Assembly (NCBI RefSeq): GCF_018294505.1
Contig: NC_057810.1
Span: 710,743,563-710,807,562 of the forward strand
DNA from: Triticum aestivum
Taxonomy: Eukaryota > Streptophyta > Magnoliopsida > Poales > Poaceae
DNA: 64,000 nt
Reading direction: 5' to 3'
The position numbers and the translations under genes are program-made. Below, one piece after another: positions 53,597 to 64,000 of this stretch. The notes below the pieces were generated by a model that had not been told where the DNA came from, made no database searches, and saw only the letters and a program-made list of their open reading frames with translations. Numbering within the stretch: the first letter of the stretch is position 1; the number at the start of each line of letters is the position of its first letter.

Positions 53597-54475
53597 CTAT
53601 GAAGACGCACTTCTCCGATTTGGGTTCGGGCTTATCAGGTGAAACTTTTTCACATAACCATCACAGCCCCAAACTTTAAGAAACGACAACTTTGGCTTCT
53701 TGCCAAACCACAGTTCATAAGGCGTCGTCTCAACAGATTTTAATGGTGCCCTTTTTAACGTGAATGCAGCTGTCTCTAATGCATAACCCCAAAATGATAG
53801 TGGTAAATCGGTAAGAGACATCATAGATCGCACCATATCTAGTAAAGTACGATTACGACGTTCGGACACACCATTACATTGTGGTGTTCCTGGTGGCATG
53901 AGTTGCGAAACTATTTCACATTGTTTCAAATGAAGGCCAAACTCGTAACTCAAATATTCTTCTCTACGATCAGATTGTAGAAACTTTATTTTCTTGTTAC
54001 GATGATTCTCCACTTCACTCTGAAATTCTTTGAACTTTTCAAATGTTTCAGACTTGTGCTTCATAAAGTAGATATACTCATATCTGCTCAAATCATCTAT
54101 GAAGGTCAGAAAATAACGATACCCGTCACGAGCATCAACACTCATTGGACCGCATACATCGGTATGTATTATTTTCAACAAGTCAGTAGCTCGTTCCATT
54201 GTTCTGGAGAACGGAGTTTTAGTCATCTTGCCCAAAAGGCACGGCTCGCGAGCATCAAATGATTCATAACCAAGTGATTCCAAAAATCCATCTTTATGGA
54301 GTTTCTTCATGCGCTTTACACCGATATGACCAAAACGGCAGTGCCACAAATAAGTTGCACTATCATTATCAACTTTGCATCTTTTGGCATCAATATTAGG
54401 AATATGTGTATCACTACGATCGATATCCAACAAACTATTTTCATTGGGTGTTTGACCATCGAAGGTTTTATTCAT
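53597..54475 (-). pseudogene. Integrase of element A (Copia)
   Basis: A 292-codon open stretch on the minus strand. It has the GAG-pre-integrase zinc finger (WHCRFGHIGVKRMKKL), the core (HTDVCGPM; FLQSDRREEY, where the usual G after SDR/SDN is lost; NGVSERRNRT) and the PYELWFGKKP tail. This is the best preserved part of element A and fixes its superfamily. Confidence 0.92.
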
Positions 54476-54599
54476 GTAAACAGAACAACAATTTTATTCT
54501 GTGACTTCAAATGAATAACCGTATTGCAATAAACATGATCAAATCATATTCATGCTCAACGCAAACGCCAAATAACATTTATTTAGGTTTAACACTAAT

Positions 54600-55597
54600 C
54601 CCGAAAGTATAGGGAGTGCGCGATGATGATCATATCAATCTTGGAACTACTTCCAACACACATCATCACTTCACCCTCAACTAGTCTCTGTTTATTCTGT
54701 AACTCCTTTTTCGAGTTACTAATTTTTAGCAACCGAACAAGTACCAAATACCCAGGGGCTACTATAAACACTAGTAAGGTACACTTCAATAACCTGTATA
54801 TCAAATATACCCTTGTTCACTTTGCCATCTTTCTTATCCACCAAATATTCAGGGCATTTCCACTTCCAGTGATCATTTCCTTTGCAGTAGAAGCACTCAG
54901 TTTCAGGCTTTGGTCCGTCTTTGGGCTTCTTCGCGGGAGTGACAACTTGCTTGCCATTCTACTTGAAGTTCCCTTTATTTCCCTTTGCCCTTTTCTTGAA
55001 ACTAGTGGTCTTGTCAATCATCAACACTTGATGCTCTTTCTTGATTTCTACCTTCGTCGATTTCAACATCATGAAGAGCTCGGGAATTATTTTCGTCATC
55101 CCTTGCATACTATAGTTCATCACGAAGTTCTAGTAACTTGGTGATGGTGACTAGAGAACTCTGTCAATCACTATCTTATCTGGAAGATTAACTCCCACTT
55201 GATTCAAGCGATCATAGTACCCAGACAATCTGAGCACATGCTCACTAGTTGAGCAATTCTCCTCCATCTTTTAGCTATAGAACTTGTTGGAGACTTCATA
55301 TCTCTCAACTCGGGTATTTTCTTGAAATATTAACTTCAACTCCTAGAACATCTCATATGGTCCATGACGTTCAAAACGTCTTTGAAGTCCCGATTCTAAG
55401 CCGTTAAGCATGGTGCACTAAACTATCAAGTAGTCATCATATTGAGCTAGCCAAACGTTCATAATGTCTGCATCTGCTCCAGCAATAAGTCTATCACCTA
55501 GCGGTGCATCAAGGACATAATTCTTCTGTGCAGCAATGAGGATAAACCTCAGATCACGGACCCAGTCCGCGTCATTGCTACTATCATCTTTCAACAT
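54600..55597 (-). pseudogene. gag and protease region of element A
   Basis: Minus strand from the ATG at 55597 (MLKDDSSNDADWVRDLRF). It carries several stops and ends in a zinc knuckle near 54900-54860 (CFYCKGNDHWKWKCPEY). Protease residues follow toward 54600 but the active site is not clear. Confidence 0.85.
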
Positions 55598-56881
55598 AGT
55601 TTTTCTCTAGGAACATATCAAAATAAACATAGGGAAGTAACAACGCGAGCTATTGATCTACAACATAATTTGCAAAATACTATCAGGGCTAAGTTCATGA
55701 TAAATTAAAGTTCAATTAATCATATTACTTAAGAACTCCCACTTAGATAGACATCCCTCTAATCATCTAAGTGATCACGTGATCCAAATCAACTATACCA
55801 TGTCCGATCATCACGTGAGATGGAGTAGTTTTCAATGGTGAACATCACTAAGTTGATCATATCTACTATATGATTCACGCTCGACCTTTCGGTCTCCAGT
55901 GTTCCGAGGCCATATCTGTATATGCTAGGCTCTTCAAGTTTAATCTGAGTATTCCGCGTGTGCAACTGTTTTGCACCCGTTGTATTTGAACGTAGAGCCT
56001 ATCACACCCGATCATCATGTGGTGTCTCAGCACGAAGAACTTTCGCAATGGTGCATACTCAGGGAGAACAGTTATACCTTGAAATTTAGTGAGAGATCAT
56101 CTTATAAAGCTACCGTCGAACTAAGCAAAATAAGATGTATAAAACATAAACATCATATGCAATCAAAATATGTGACATGATATGGTCATGATCATCTTGC
56201 GCCTTTGATCTCCATCTCCAAAGTACTGTCATGATCTCTATCGTCACCGGCACGACACCATGATCTCCATCATCTTGATCTATATCAATGTGTAGTCACA
56301 TGTTTTCTCACCAATTATTGCTCTTGCAACTATTGCTATCGCATAGAGATAAAGTAAAGCAATTATTTGGCGCTTGCATCTTATGCAATTAAGAGACAAC
56401 CATAAGGCTTCTACCAGTTGTCGATAACTTCAACAAAACATGATCATCTCATACAACAACTTATATATCATCACGTCTTGACCATATCACATCACAACAT
56501 GCCCTGCAAAAACAAGTTAGACGTCCTCTACTTTGTTGTTGCAAGTTTTACATGGCTGCTACGGGCTGAGCAACCATTCTTACCTACGCATCAAAACCAC
56601 AACGATAGTTCGTCAAGTTAGTGTTGTTTTAACCTTCTCAAGGACCGAGTGTAGACACACTCGGTTCAACTAAAGTTGGACAAACTGACACCCGCCAGCC
56701 ACCTATGTGCAAAGCACATCGGTAGAACCAGTCTTGTGTAAGTGTACGCGTAATGTCGATCCGGGCTGCTTCATCCAACAATACCGCCGAACCAAAGTAT
56801 GACATGCTGGTAAGCAGTATGACTTGTATCGCCCACAACTCACTTGTCTTCTACTCATGCATATAACATCTACGCATAAAA
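55598..56881 (-). other. 5' leader of element A
   Basis: About 1.28 kb between primer site and gag start with no long frame, in line with the long untranslated leader of BARE-type Copia elements. Confidence 0.75.
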
Positions 56882-56897
56882 CCTGGCTCGGATGCCA
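56882..56897 (-). promoter_or_regulatory. Primer binding site of element A
   Basis: On the minus strand TGGCATCCGAGCCAGG, the initiator tRNA-Met complement with two changes, one base inside the LTR. Confidence 0.85.
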
Positions 56898-56898
56898 C

Positions 56899-58632
56899 TG
56901 TTGGGGAACGTAGTAATTTCAAAAAAATTCCTACGCACACGCAAGATCATGGTGCTGCATAGCAACGAGAGGGGAGAGTGTTGTCCATGTACCCTCGTAG
57001 ATCGTAAGCGGAAGCATTAGCACAACGCGGTTGATGTAGTCGTACGTCTTCACGATCTGACCGATCCAAGTACCGAACGTACGATACCTCTGAGTTCAGC
57101 ACACGTTCAGCTCGATGACGTCCCACGAACTCCGATCCATCAGAGCTTTACGGGAGAGTTCCATCAGCATGACGGCGTGATGATGGTGTTGATGATGCTA
57201 CCGACGCAGGGCTTCGCCTAAGCATCGCTACGATATTACCGAGGTGGTATATGGTGGAGGGGGGCACCGCACACGGCTAAGAGATCAATGATCAATGTTG
57301 TGTTTAGAGGTGCCCCCCTGCCCCCGTATATAAAGGAGCAAGGGGGGAGGGGGCGGCCGGCCAGGAGGAGGCGCGCCAGGGGGAGTCCTACTCCCACCGG
57401 GAGTAGGACTCCCTCCCTTGTTGGATTAGGAGAAGAGGGGGAAGAGGAGGGAGAGAGAGGAAGGAAAGGGGGCGCCGCCCCCCTCTCCTTGTCCTATTAG
57501 GACTAGCGGGGAGGGGCACGCGGCCCTGCCCTGGCCTCCTCTGCTCTTCTCCACTAAGGCCCACTATGGCCCATTAAGCCCCCGGGGGGTTCCGGTAACC
57601 CCTCGGTACTCCGGAAAAATCCCGATTTCACCCGGAACACTTCCGACATCCAAATATAGGCTTCCAATATATCAATCTTCATGTCTCGGACATTTCAAGA
57701 TTCCTCGTCATGTCCTGATCACATCCGGGACTCCGAACAACCTCCGGTACATCAGAACTCATAAACTCATAATATAATCATCATTGAAACTTTAAGCGTG
57801 CGGACCCTGCGGGTTCGAGAACTATGTAGACATGACCGAGACACGTCTCCGGTCAATAACCAATAGCGGAACCTGGATGCTCATATTGGATCCTACATAT
57901 TCTACGAAGATCTTTATCGGTCAAACCGCATAACAACATACGTTGTTCCCTTTGTCATCGGTATGTTACTTGCCCGAGATTCGATCGTCGGTATCCCAAT
58001 ACCTAGTTCAATCTCGTTACCGGCAACTCTCTTTACTCATTATGTAATGCATCATTCCGTAACTAACTCATTAGCTACATTGCTTGCAAGGCTTATAGTG
58101 ATGTGCATTACCGAGAGGGCCTAGAGGTACCTCTCCGACAATCGGATTGACAAATCCTAATCTCGAAATACACCAACTCAACAAGTACCTTCGGAGACAC
58201 CTGTAGAGCTCCTTTATAATCACCCAGTTACGTTGTGACGTTTGGTAGCACACAAAGTGTTCCTCCGGTAAACGGGAGTTGCATAATCTCATAGTCATAG
58301 GAACATGTATAAGTCATGAAGAAAGCAATAGCAACATACTAAACGATCAAGTGCTAAGCTAACGCAATGGGTCAAGTCAATCACATCATTCTCCTAATGA
58401 TGTGATCCCGTTAATCAAATGACAACTCATGTCTATGGTTAGGAAACTTAACCATCTTTGGTTAACGAGCTAGTCAAGTAGAGGCATACTAGTGACACTA
58501 TGTTTGTCTATGTATTCACACATGTATTATGTTTCCGGTTAATACAATTCTAGCATGAATAATAAACATTTATCATGAAATAAGGAAATAAATAATAACT
58601 TTATTATTGCCTCTAGGGTAATATTTCCTTCA
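56899..58632 (-). repeat. 5' LTR of element A
   Basis: 1,734 bp. On the plus strand TGTTGGGGAACGTAG to AATATTTCCTTCA. Contains an inverted GGGAGTCCTACTC / GAGTAGGACTCCC hairpin at 57380-57412. Confidence 0.93.
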
Positions 58633-58908
58633 CATACTACAAAGCAACCTTCTGTTCAACACCGCACTGGGCAAGCACACCTAAAGTCGCACGTTCTCAC
58701 TGTCTAAACAATGTAGTGCGTTGCAAATTGTTTTGTTATGATGTACCATCATGCCTTCCCATGACCGTTCATCCGATCGAGAGAGGGAGAGGGAATATAG
58801 TATCACACTATAACTGCTACTACTACCACTACTCAATTAATCAGCCACTTGTTTCAATAATAGTTGCAAAAAAATTACCGGCTGCTCTTTTTTAACCGGG
58901 CTAGCCCC
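58633..58908. other. Spacer between elements A and E
   Basis: 276 bp with no recognised feature. Confidence 0.6.
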
Positions 58909-59380
58909 TGTCGGTGTCAAAACCGACGGATCTCGGATAGGGGGTCCCGAACTGTGCGTCTAGGCAGATGGTAACAGGAGATAAGGGACACGATGTTTTT
59001 ACCCAGGTTCGGGCCCTCTCGATGGAGGTAAAACCCTACTCCTGCTTGATTAATATTGATGATATGGGTAGTACAAGAGTAGATCTACCACGAGATCAGA
59101 GAGGCTAAACCCTAGAAGCTAGCCTATGGTATGATTGTTGTTCATCCTACGGACTAAAACCCTCCGGTTTATATAGGCACCGAATAGGGTTAGGGTTACA
59201 CAGAGTCGGTTACAATGGTAGGAGATCTACATATCCGTATCGCCAAGCTTGCCTTCCACGCCAAGGAAAGTCCATCCGGACACGAGACGAAGTCTTCAAT
59301 CTTGTATCTTCATAGTCCAGGAGTCCGGCCAAAGGTCATAGTCCGGCTATCCGGACACCCCCTAATCCTGGACTCCCTCG
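58909..59380 (-). repeat. 3' LTR of element E
   Basis: 472 bp; plus strand TGTCGGTGTCAAAACCGAC to CTGGACTCCCTCG. On the minus strand a TATATAAA box lies at 59175-59168. The start reads CGAGGG instead of the expected TGAGGG. The polypurine tract is at 59381-59392 (minus TTCGGGGGCTAC). Confidence 0.88.
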
Positions 59381-59615
59381 GTAGCCCCCGAACTAGGCTT
59401 CAATGACAACAAGTCTGGCGCGTAGATTGTCTTTGGCATTGCAAGGCGGGTTCTTCTCCAAATCTTGTGTACCTGATTGAATAGTGTTCGGCTTCTTGTA
59501 AATATCGCGCTCCTTGGCTTCCACGCCCAATAATGGCCATCTTCCACGTGTTGAATGAATGCGAAAAGCCAGGGTATTTTTACATTTACCCCCCTAGTTG
59601 CACAAATGAGCTGCC

Positions 59616-59623
59616 TATATAAG
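59616..59623 (+). promoter_or_regulatory. TATA box of the antisense gene in element E
   Basis: TATATAAG about 83 bp before the ATG at 59706, oriented opposite to the element's own LTR promoter. Confidence 0.7.
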
Positions 59624-59705
59624 AGACGAGGATCTAGATCTAAATCACACCTCCTTCCCTTCGCGAGCTTTCATCGGAGCGCATCTGACAGAAACCCATT
59701 CCATC

Positions 59706-62459
59706 ATGGACAGTCAATGTGGCTCCTCCTCTCGCCCTCCTAGTCCTCAACCTGGAGATTGGGAGAGATGCTCTGTCCCACACAGCGAGTTAGTGACGCT
59801 CCAAACCAAGGGGTTTCTTCCCCCAGCCTTTATGGTTCCAGTTCGAGCCGGACTCGCCACCTATAAGGGCGGAAAACAGGCGGAGAGCGTCCCAGTCCCT
59901 CCCGAGGAGAGAGGGTATGCCTTGTCCTTATTTGATAAGAGGGCTCGGATTTCCAATTCATCCGTTTCTCTGGGGGCTCCTGGAGTTTTATGGCCTCCAG
60001 TTGCACAACCTTATGCCTGCCTCCATTTTGCATATTGCGGGATTCGCGGCCCTTTGCGAGCTGTTTTTGGGCATCGAGGCTCATTTCGCGTTGTGGAAGA
60101 GATTGTTTTGCCTCATACCCCGTTCTCAGGAGGGGTCGATATATCAAGTGGGCGGCGCCGAACTATGGCGCATCGCCGGGACCGGATACCTATCCGGAAC
60201 CCCGAAGAAGGCGTCCGAAGACTGGCCTTCAGAATGGTTTTATATAGAAGACGTCCCCCTGCCGGACCCTGTTCGGATCGGCCTCCCGGAGTTCAGTAAT
60301 GCTCCTCTGAAGAAACTCCTAAGCTGGCGTCCGCGGAGCTCCCAGAGGGAGAATGACAGGGACGTCCTTTACCTGATGAGCCAAATAAGGTTGTTGGCCC
60401 ATTCCAGACTGACCGTGATCGGAGTCATGGCCATATGCATCATGCGGAGGGTGCAGCCGCTTTAGTACAAAGGCCACCCCATGTGGGATTTCAATGGGGA
60501 GGATGACGCCACCCGCTGCGGCCGTAAAGGGCCGGAATCAGTTGTTGTTCTGACGGAGGCCTTGTCCGCATTATACAAGGGAGAAGAGGAGGATTTCCTC
60601 CGCGTCAATCCCCAGGGCGGATTTTCTACGTACGATCCTCCAAGCTGGGTAAGCGGACACTTCTTTATGCCCATCCGTTCCATATTCCCATGGTTAAGTA
60701 CCTTATCTTATGATTTTGACGCAGGAATTGCGCCGGGCCGTAAAGGATATAAACAGCCCACCTCCACAACCTGAGGATCCGGAATGGTCCCTCGATCCGG
60801 CCTCCCAAGAGGATCCGGACATATCTGTGGAGCTGATCAATGGGGTATTTTACCAACTGAGCATCGATAATGCCTTGGTTGCCATTACGACCGATTACCC
60901 CGGAATATTTCCAGCCTCGCAGGTAATTGAGACCGAAGTCGCAATACTTTAGAAATGATCCCTTCATGCTTGTCTTTGACCACCGTATATCAATGGTGTT
61001 TTGCAGGGGGGGCCCTTGAGGCGGAAGGCCGAACCTGCGGTGGTTAGCCAACAAGGGGCAGCAAGGCCAAGTAGGCTGAAAAGAAGTGCGGTCCGGATTG
61101 AGACGCCGGCGCCACGGTATGGCGTGCTGCCTTATTCCCAGGTTTTATTCCCGGAAGGTATACTAATGCTCGTGCTCTCTTCAGGAAAAGAGCGCTCGCC
61201 GGACTATATCCGAAGAGGATGCCAATCGAGCCTCCACCAGCCAGGTCCAGAAGTGGAGGCGAATACGAGGCATGCGTCGGATGCTCCTCCGACAGAGGAT
61301 GCCGACAGACTATCTGCCACCAATTCTGAGGTGGAGAGTGCCATGAATCACAGGCATTGCCGGACTGTTCTTCGTGACGCATGTATCTCCCAAGAGGCAT
61401 TGGATGCCTTCAATTCGGGAGATGCGCACCTTCGTGCCACTCAAAATGGTCTAGCCAGAGCCACGGAGCAGTATGTGAAAGACATACGGGTGAGAAAAAT
61501 TGATGGTTATATATGCCAGTAGCCCCCGAGACTTGAAATAGTTAGAATAACTGAATTAAGGATCATTTATTGTGCAGGATCTTACAGAAAAGAATACCCA
61601 ACTGTCCCAGGAGCTTGAAGAGTGCAAGGCCCAACTTGAGGCCGCACAAGCCGCGCCAGGGAAAGCCAAAGAGACCCCCTCTGGTAATATACGCTTTAAA
61701 AGATAAGTATGTTGTAAAGTGCGGCGTGTGTATAAATCTGACAATAACATTGCAGATGGCGCCAGGATTGATCCGGACAAGCAACGGCTCTTGCGTCGGT
61801 TAAAGGCTGGCGAGAACGTGCTTACGAGGGTGAGGCAGGAGAAGAATAACCTCCAAGATGCCAACACCCAGCTGGGTGAGGAACTGAAAGATGTTCGAGC
61901 ACAGCTGTCTGACTCCGTTAAGGAGAATCAGCGGCTTCGACGCGGCATTTTTAGTAAGTGCTTAAATGAACTTTGAAAAAAGAGTTCGGCGAGGAAGTCC
62001 ATTAACAGAGTTATGTCTGTAGGTGTGCTCATAGGCCGTCCTGCAGAGGAAATGCCCAGTTCTTCGGGTGACCTTCTTCCCGAGCTCTTGCAACTACACG
62101 AACGAGTTCGGCAGGTGATGAAAGGCGCCGCCCAGGCCTTGTGGCCATCTGTCTCCCTGCCCGAAGGCCTTGGGGAGCTTGCGGAGAGGCTCCAGGGAGT
62201 GCGGCGGCGCTTCCGATTATGGAAGATATCGGCATGCCATCAAGGCGCCAGGGAGGCCTGGGCCATGGTGAAGACGCGGTACACGAAGGCTGACCCAAAC
62301 CACATGGCCGAGGTCGGACCTATGGGGCCCGATGGGAAGGAGATCCCTGTGAGCTTAGTTTACGGCCACGTAGAATTGGCCGCAAAGTATTCCCAACAGG
62401 ACTGTAAACTAGACAGCCTGTTAGATGGCATTGAAGAGGAATACAATCAGTCAAATTGA
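59706..62459 (+). pseudogene. Antisense multi-exon gene of element E
   Basis: Seven exons with consensus borders: 59706-60648, 60724-60922, 61007-61116, 61185-61489, 61578-61683, 61756-61953 and 62023-62459 (stop TGA). Exon 1 carries the same globular domain as element C's gene (FYGLQLHNLMPASILHIAGF, ALCELFLGIEAHFALWK). Exons 5-6 are coiled coil (LTEKNTQLSQELEECKAQL; VRQEKNNLQDANTQLGEEL). The last exon is a compact C-terminal domain ending in LLDGIEEEYNQSN. Only two lesions are visible: a frameshift near 59910 and a TAG at 60463. Better preserved than the copy in element C. A DNA-binding or gag-interacting role is possible but unproven. Confidence 0.85.
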
Positions 62460-63264
62460 CTACGTAATTTAAAGTGACATGTAAAATGCCTTCTAGCCGG
62501 ATTGTAGATCGTTTGTCATAGCGGACCTTTTCGCTTCAACCTCGGGACCCAATAGTCCGGAGTGTGTCCGAATACCCTCGCGGTTATATAAAAACCGGGG
62601 CATGCGTGGAAACCAGGCGTAGGGGTCATTAGTGCTTTATCAGACAAGTGCCCAACTAGTTATGTTATATTACATGGTTAGTAAGAAACATCTTCCAGGG
62701 AGAATAGTTCCGTTAGGGGTTCCTTTCCCTGGGAGGCATGCCCTAAATTGCATGTCTGGACTGCGAAAAGAGCAGAAAAACATCTGGGGGAAGATAAATA
62801 AATAGGTAAGAAATCTTCTTTTAGTTCACCGACTGAATATTCTCCTAAGAACGCTAGCTTTCGGCTTCACCCAGTCTGAGGTACACATCCGGCTGACCCG
62901 GCAGTAACAATCGCAGAGGTGCTCCCTTTACCACCTAGCCAAACAATCGGGAACGTAGGGGTAAGCACAGGAGCCAGGCAACCCAGCTTGGCCAAAACTT
63001 AAGTCATATCGATGCATATAATGGTGAATAAAAGGTACATGCAGAAGTGTGACACATGTATTGGGCATGAAGCCCTTATAATGAAGCTTTTGTGAAAGAA
63101 GCCCCCAGGTACAATGAGCGCTGACAGCGCGTCAAGTTTGTGCGAACAATGCGCTAACAAGCCTGTCAAGACTTGAAAGAAAAAAGAGAGAGAAGGAGAA
63201 AAAATAGAAGACAGCTAAAATGTAAAATATGGACAGAGGAAGGAGACGAACTCAGAATCCGACG
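62460..63264. other. Spacer between the antisense gene and pol of element E
   Basis: About 0.8 kb where the convergent gene and gag-pol both end. No frame. Confidence 0.65.
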
Positions 63265-64000
63265 CTAGGCGTAGAATCTTCGGAGACGTGCTGCGTTCCA
63301 TGGGTTCGGCTCGAGTCGAATATCCGATGCATCTCGCAGACGGTACGCTCCACCGGTCAGGACTTGGTCGATGATAAACGGACCTTCCCATTTGGGCTTT
63401 AGTTTGTCCTTTTTCTTGTCCGGCAGGCATAGAACTAACTCGCCAACATTGTAAGTTTTGGCCCGTACTTCTCTCCTTTGATATCTTCGAGCCTGCTATT
63501 GATAGAATGCAGAACGGGCCTTTGCTATGTCACGCTCCTCCTCCAAGGCGTCCAAACTGTCCTGCCGATCGAGCTCGGCTTCTCTTTCTTCGTACATGCG
63601 CATGCGAGGTGAGTCATGAATTATGTCGCAGGGCAGAACTGCCTCTGCGCCGTATACCATAAAGAATGGTGTGAATCCGATCGTACGATTTGGAGTGGTC
63701 CGCAGCCCCCAGAGTATGGAGTCGAGCTCCTCTACCCAGTGCGTGTTAGATTCCTTGAGGGACCGCACTAATCTGGGTTTGATGCCGCTCATAATTAGAC
63801 CATTTGCTCGCTCAACTTGACCATTAGTTTGAGGGTGATAGACTGAAGCGTAGTTGAGCTTAATGCCCATGTTTTTGCACCAGAGTTTGACCTCGTCGGC
63901 CGTAAAGTTCGTGTCGTTATCAGTGATGATGCTGTGGGGGACACCGTAATGGTGTACGACCCCTGATATGAAGTCTATCACTGGTCCAGATTCGGCCGTC
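63265..64000 (-). pseudogene. Integrase end of pol of element E, partial
   Basis: Minus strand, entering from the right edge. Core motifs HSIITDNDTNF and NGQVERANG are followed by the PNRTIGFTPFFMVYGAEAVL segment, an in-frame TAG at 63495-63493 after SAFYQ, and the C-terminal beta domain ending LRRFYA with stop at 63265-63267. The first catalytic Asp lies outside the window. Confidence 0.9.

Larger units (their letters stand above)
58909..64000 (-). mobile_element. Element E: Tat-type Gypsy retrotransposon, runs off the right edge
   Basis: The 3' LTR is on the left (58909-59380), integrase is on the minus strand at the right edge, and an antisense multi-exon gene lies between on the plus strand. 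The arrangement matches element C although LTR and proteins differ, so it is a second family. gag, the rest of pol and the 5' LTR lie outside the window. Confidence 0.9.

Noticed and set aside
57288..57500. 70-codon frame and TATATAAAGG in the plus strand of the LTR of element A
   Set aside because: The element is on the minus strand; the box is part of a near-palindromic TATATA, and the frame is low-complexity.
59830..60147. Minus frame of 105 codons under the antisense gene of element E
   Set aside because: Shadow of exon 1, which has domain similarity and splice structure on the plus strand.

Overview
This window looks like intergenic, transposon-packed DNA from a large grass genome of the wheat tribe (Triticeae: wheat, goatgrass, barley). 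The support is the density of nested LTR retrotransposons, the types present (Angela/BARE/WIS-like Copia; Athila-, Tekay- and Tat-like Gypsy), Stowaway MITEs with the CTCCCTCCGTCC terminus, and a CACTA-type terminus with GGGCC-rich subterminal repeats. Family assignments come from recognising motifs and repeats, not from a database search. I see no intact ordinary host gene, no rRNA or tRNA gene and no CRISPR array.

Layout from the left. 1-2,745: a Tourist-like MITE cut by the window edge, a GC-rich degenerate gene-like island, a Helitron-like element carrying two Stowaway MITEs, one of them split by a captured exon. 3,211-10,120: a complete Gypsy element on the minus strand with no coding capacity, 1.57-kb LTRs and a perfect 5-bp target duplication (CACCC), inserted in a GT-rich minisatellite. 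10,379-10,621: a short Helitron. 11,837-18,478: an unrecognised multi-exon gene with coding-like and non-coding minisatellites, then a CACTA-like right end.

18,479-58,632 is one Copia element (A, minus strand) broken open by later insertions. A Tekay-type chromovirus (B, plus, 19,497-30,350, duplication CAACT) sits in A's 3' LTR. A Tat-type Gypsy element (C, plus, 30,976-52,186) sits in A's internal region. An Athila-type Gypsy element (D, minus, 32,014-39,819, duplication GTACA) sits in C's gag. From 58,909 to the right edge is a second Tat-type element (E, minus), whose pol runs off the window.

All autonomous elements are now broken. Across B, C, D and E most nonsense codons are TAG where the family has glutamine (CAG), with TGA from CGA next, which is the footprint expected of deamination of methylated CHG and CG cytosines. 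The most interesting content is not a host system but retrotransposon biology: C and E each carry, antisense to gag-pol, a spliced gene with its own TATA box and coiled-coil exons; their introns contain extra copies of polypurine-tract-like boxes; two unrelated-looking Athila-type elements carry hairpins built around an internal copy of their polypurine tract; and B has an extra coiled-coil reading frame in front of gag plus a 47-unit AAC run inside gag.
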